Source of the DNA: Dehalococcoidia bacterium
GTDB lineage: Bacteria > Chloroflexota > Dehalococcoidia > GIF9 > AB-539-J10
NCBI GenBank assembly: GCA_004377135.1
Contig: SOHS01000082.1
Coordinates: 1-6,122, forward strand
Reading direction: 5' to 3'
Length of the DNA: 6,122 nucleotides
In this document: positions 4,925 through 6,122 of the stretch, one piece after another
How the letters are laid out: each line of letters starts with the position of its first letter
How positions within the stretch are numbered: the stretch's first letter is position 1
Position numbers and translations under genes: made by a program
Notes under the pieces: generated by a model
What the model saw: only the letters and a program-made list of their open reading frames with translations
Databases searched by the model: none
What the model was told of the DNA's origin: nothing

Positions 4925-6044
4925 AACATTGCAGAAACTCGCTAATCTCCAAAGGCAACATAAGGGGCTTATTAACCTCATGCCTCTACAGACAGGTGGC
5001 ATTCTTACCGATGCCGCCAGGGAGGCCTTAATAGAATTCGGGGATGGATATTCTGTGTGTGACTTTTGCCAGGGCAGTTTATGTAATGTAACCAATCCCC
5101 CCATCCGGGACTTTGTCCAGGAGCTTCTACCTCAATTCTTAGGCTGCGAAGTTGCCACCATAACCCATGGAGCCCGAGAAGCTAAATTCATGGTGATGCA
5201 TTCTCTAGCCGAGCCGGGGGATTCAATTCTTGTTGATGCCAACAGGCATTATACAACGGTCGTCGCTGCTGAAAGGGTGGGGCTACACGTAATCGAGGTG
5301 CCTCATTCCGGACATCCGGAATTTAGAGTCGACGTTAACGAATACGCACCGCTCATAAAAAAACACGCCCCCAAGTTAATCCTATTAACTTACCCGGACG
5401 GCAATTATGGAAATCTTCCTGATGCCGGAAGGTTAGGAGAAATCGCTCAAGAATACAACATTCCTTATATACTCAACGGGGCATACGCTGTGGGCAGAAT
5501 GCCTATAAGTATGGAGGAGATAGGGGCTGATTTCATTATTGGCAGTGGGCACAAAAGCATGGCCTCTGCCGGACCTGTTGGGGTATTGGGGATGAAGAAG
5601 AAATGGGAAGAGACTGTATTGAGAAAATCCGGCACATATAGCAATAAAGAGATTGAGCTCCTCGGCTGTACTGTAAGGGGGGTTCCTCTAATAACAATCA
5701 TGGCTTCCTTTCCCTATGTGAAAGAAAGAGTTAACCATTGGGATGAACAGGTATCCAAAGCACAGTGGTTTTCCGCTGAGCTTGAGGAACTGGGTTTTAA
5801 GCAGCTAGGGGAAAAACCACACAGGCATGACTTGCTGCACTTTGACACCCCTGTGCTCTACGAAATCTCCAGGCGGGTTCGAGAGAGGGGATATTTCCTT
5901 TATAAAGAATTAAAGGAAAGAGGCATTTGGGGACCACAGCCAGGCTTAGCCAAGTCTTTCAAACTCTCCACCTTTGCTGCTGATAGGCAGCAGCTAGGGT
6001 TTGTTATAGATTCCTTTAAGGCCATCCTGAATAAATATAGTTAG
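4902..6044 (+). CDS. pscS: O-phospho-L-seryl-tRNA:Cys-tRNA synthase (SepCysS)
   Basis: A 380-residue PLP enzyme, the usual length (about 370-400). It converts Sep-tRNA to Cys-tRNA, replacing phosphate with a sulfur. INLMPLQTGGILTDAAREAL (24-43) is the N-terminal signature. CDFCQGSLC (53-61) carries Cys53 and Cys56, with the same spacing as Cys64/Cys67 of M. jannaschii; Cys256 would match its Cys272. These three Cys are implicated in sulfur transfer or an Fe-S cluster. THGAREAKF (88-96) has the PLP-ring His89, and GSGHKSM (214-220) holds the Schiff-base Lys218. PDGNYGN (165-171) and NGAYAVG (192-198) are further cofactor and substrate loops. The start is GTG with a strong Shine-Dalgarno site inside sepS. 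All expected catalytic residues are present, so the enzyme should be active. A general selenocysteine synthase or cysteine desulfurase is less likely, because the CxxC and the SepRS partner are diagnostic. Confidence 0.95.
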   Translation: MTKQAKNETLQKLANLQRQHKGLINLMPLQTGGILTDAAREALIEFGDGYSVCDFCQGSLCNVTNPPIRDFVQELLPQFLGCEVATITHGAREAKFMVMHSLAEPGDSILVDANRHYTTVVAAERVGLHVIEVPHSGHPEFRVDVNEYAPLIKKHAPKLILLTYPDGNYGNLPDAGRLGEIAQEYNIPYILNGAYAVGRMPISMEEIGADFIIGSGHKSMASAGPVGVLGMKKKWEETVLRKSGTYSNKEIELLGCTVRGVPLITIMASFPYVKERVNHWDEQVSKAQWFSAELEELGFKQLGEKPHRHDLLHFDTPVLYEISRRVRERGYFLYKELKERGIWGPQPGLAKSFKLSTFAADRQQLGFVIDSFKAILNKYS

Positions 6045-6122
6045 CGGACCTGGGCAGAAATCTCGCGGTGTCTTTGGCCATAGGCTTTTTTCAACTGCTG
6101 CAAAGATTCTTGAAATGGCATA
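6041..6122 (-). CDS. 3' end of an unidentified minus-strand gene (runs off the window)
   Basis: On the minus strand a frame is open from the window edge to a TAA at 6043-6041. It would encode about 26 residues including ESLQQLKKAYGQRHREISAQVR, which looks like the charged helical C terminus of a real protein. The ATG at 6121-6119 may be internal. Its stop overlaps the pscS stop region by 4 nt, making the two genes convergent with no spacer. The family cannot be recognised from so little sequence. Confidence 0.4.
   Translation of the reverse strand, partial: MPFQESLQQLKKAYGQRHREISAQVR

Noticed and set aside
6060..6098. GCC-ATA-GGC followed by T6 (6089-6098) as a terminator after pscS
   Set aside because: The stem is only 3 bp, too short for an intrinsic terminator, and the bases fit a coding frame on the other strand.

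Overview
The window looks like bacterial DNA from an anaerobe. It has strong Shine-Dalgarno sites before several genes and sigma-70-like promoter elements. It also has typical bacterial accessory genes: a PncC/CinA-type amidase, a DUF4342 protein, a formate/nitrite channel and a cyclic-nucleotide-binding protein. The striking content is a gene pair best known from methanogenic archaea: O-phosphoseryl-tRNA synthetase (SepRS) and Sep-tRNA:Cys-tRNA synthase (SepCysS). From memory, bacterial SepRS/SepCysS pairs have been reported from a few uncultured lineages, including Chloroflexota. That makes an uncultured Chloroflexota-like anaerobe a reasonable but unproven guess for the host.

Layout. Positions 1-1159 (+) hold the 3' end of a C_GCAxxG_C_C-type protein gene, then pncC, then a small DUF4342 membrane-associated protein. 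A 53-bp nested inverted-repeat element (805-857) supplies the pncC stop codon and lies just before the strong ribosome binding site of the DUF4342 gene. Positions 1160-1423 separate convergent genes; they hold only an orphan 50-codon reading frame and a weak hairpin. Positions 1424-2942 (-) are a two-gene operon: a stand-alone cyclic-nucleotide-binding domain protein, then 16 nt later an FNT-family formate/nitrite channel with an unusual 68-residue C-terminal extension. A good sigma-70-type promoter (TTGACA, 18 nt, TACAAT) and an 18-bp dyad at its predicted start site precede this operon. Positions 3386-6044 (+) are sepS and pscS, overlapping by 23 nt. A TATAAT box lies only 10 nt before the sepS ATG, with no Shine-Dalgarno site, so the message may be almost leaderless. 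At the right edge, the 3' end of an unidentified minus-strand gene overlaps the pscS stop by 4 nt.

How the genes work together. SepRS would charge a tRNA (tRNA-Cys in archaea) with O-phosphoserine, and SepCysS would convert the product to Cys-tRNA using a sulfur donor. This is a tRNA-dependent cysteine route. Both proteins keep the residues expected for activity. The CNB protein and the FNT channel probably form a regulated formate (or related anion) transport unit. No tRNA gene, CRISPR array or insertion sequence is visible.
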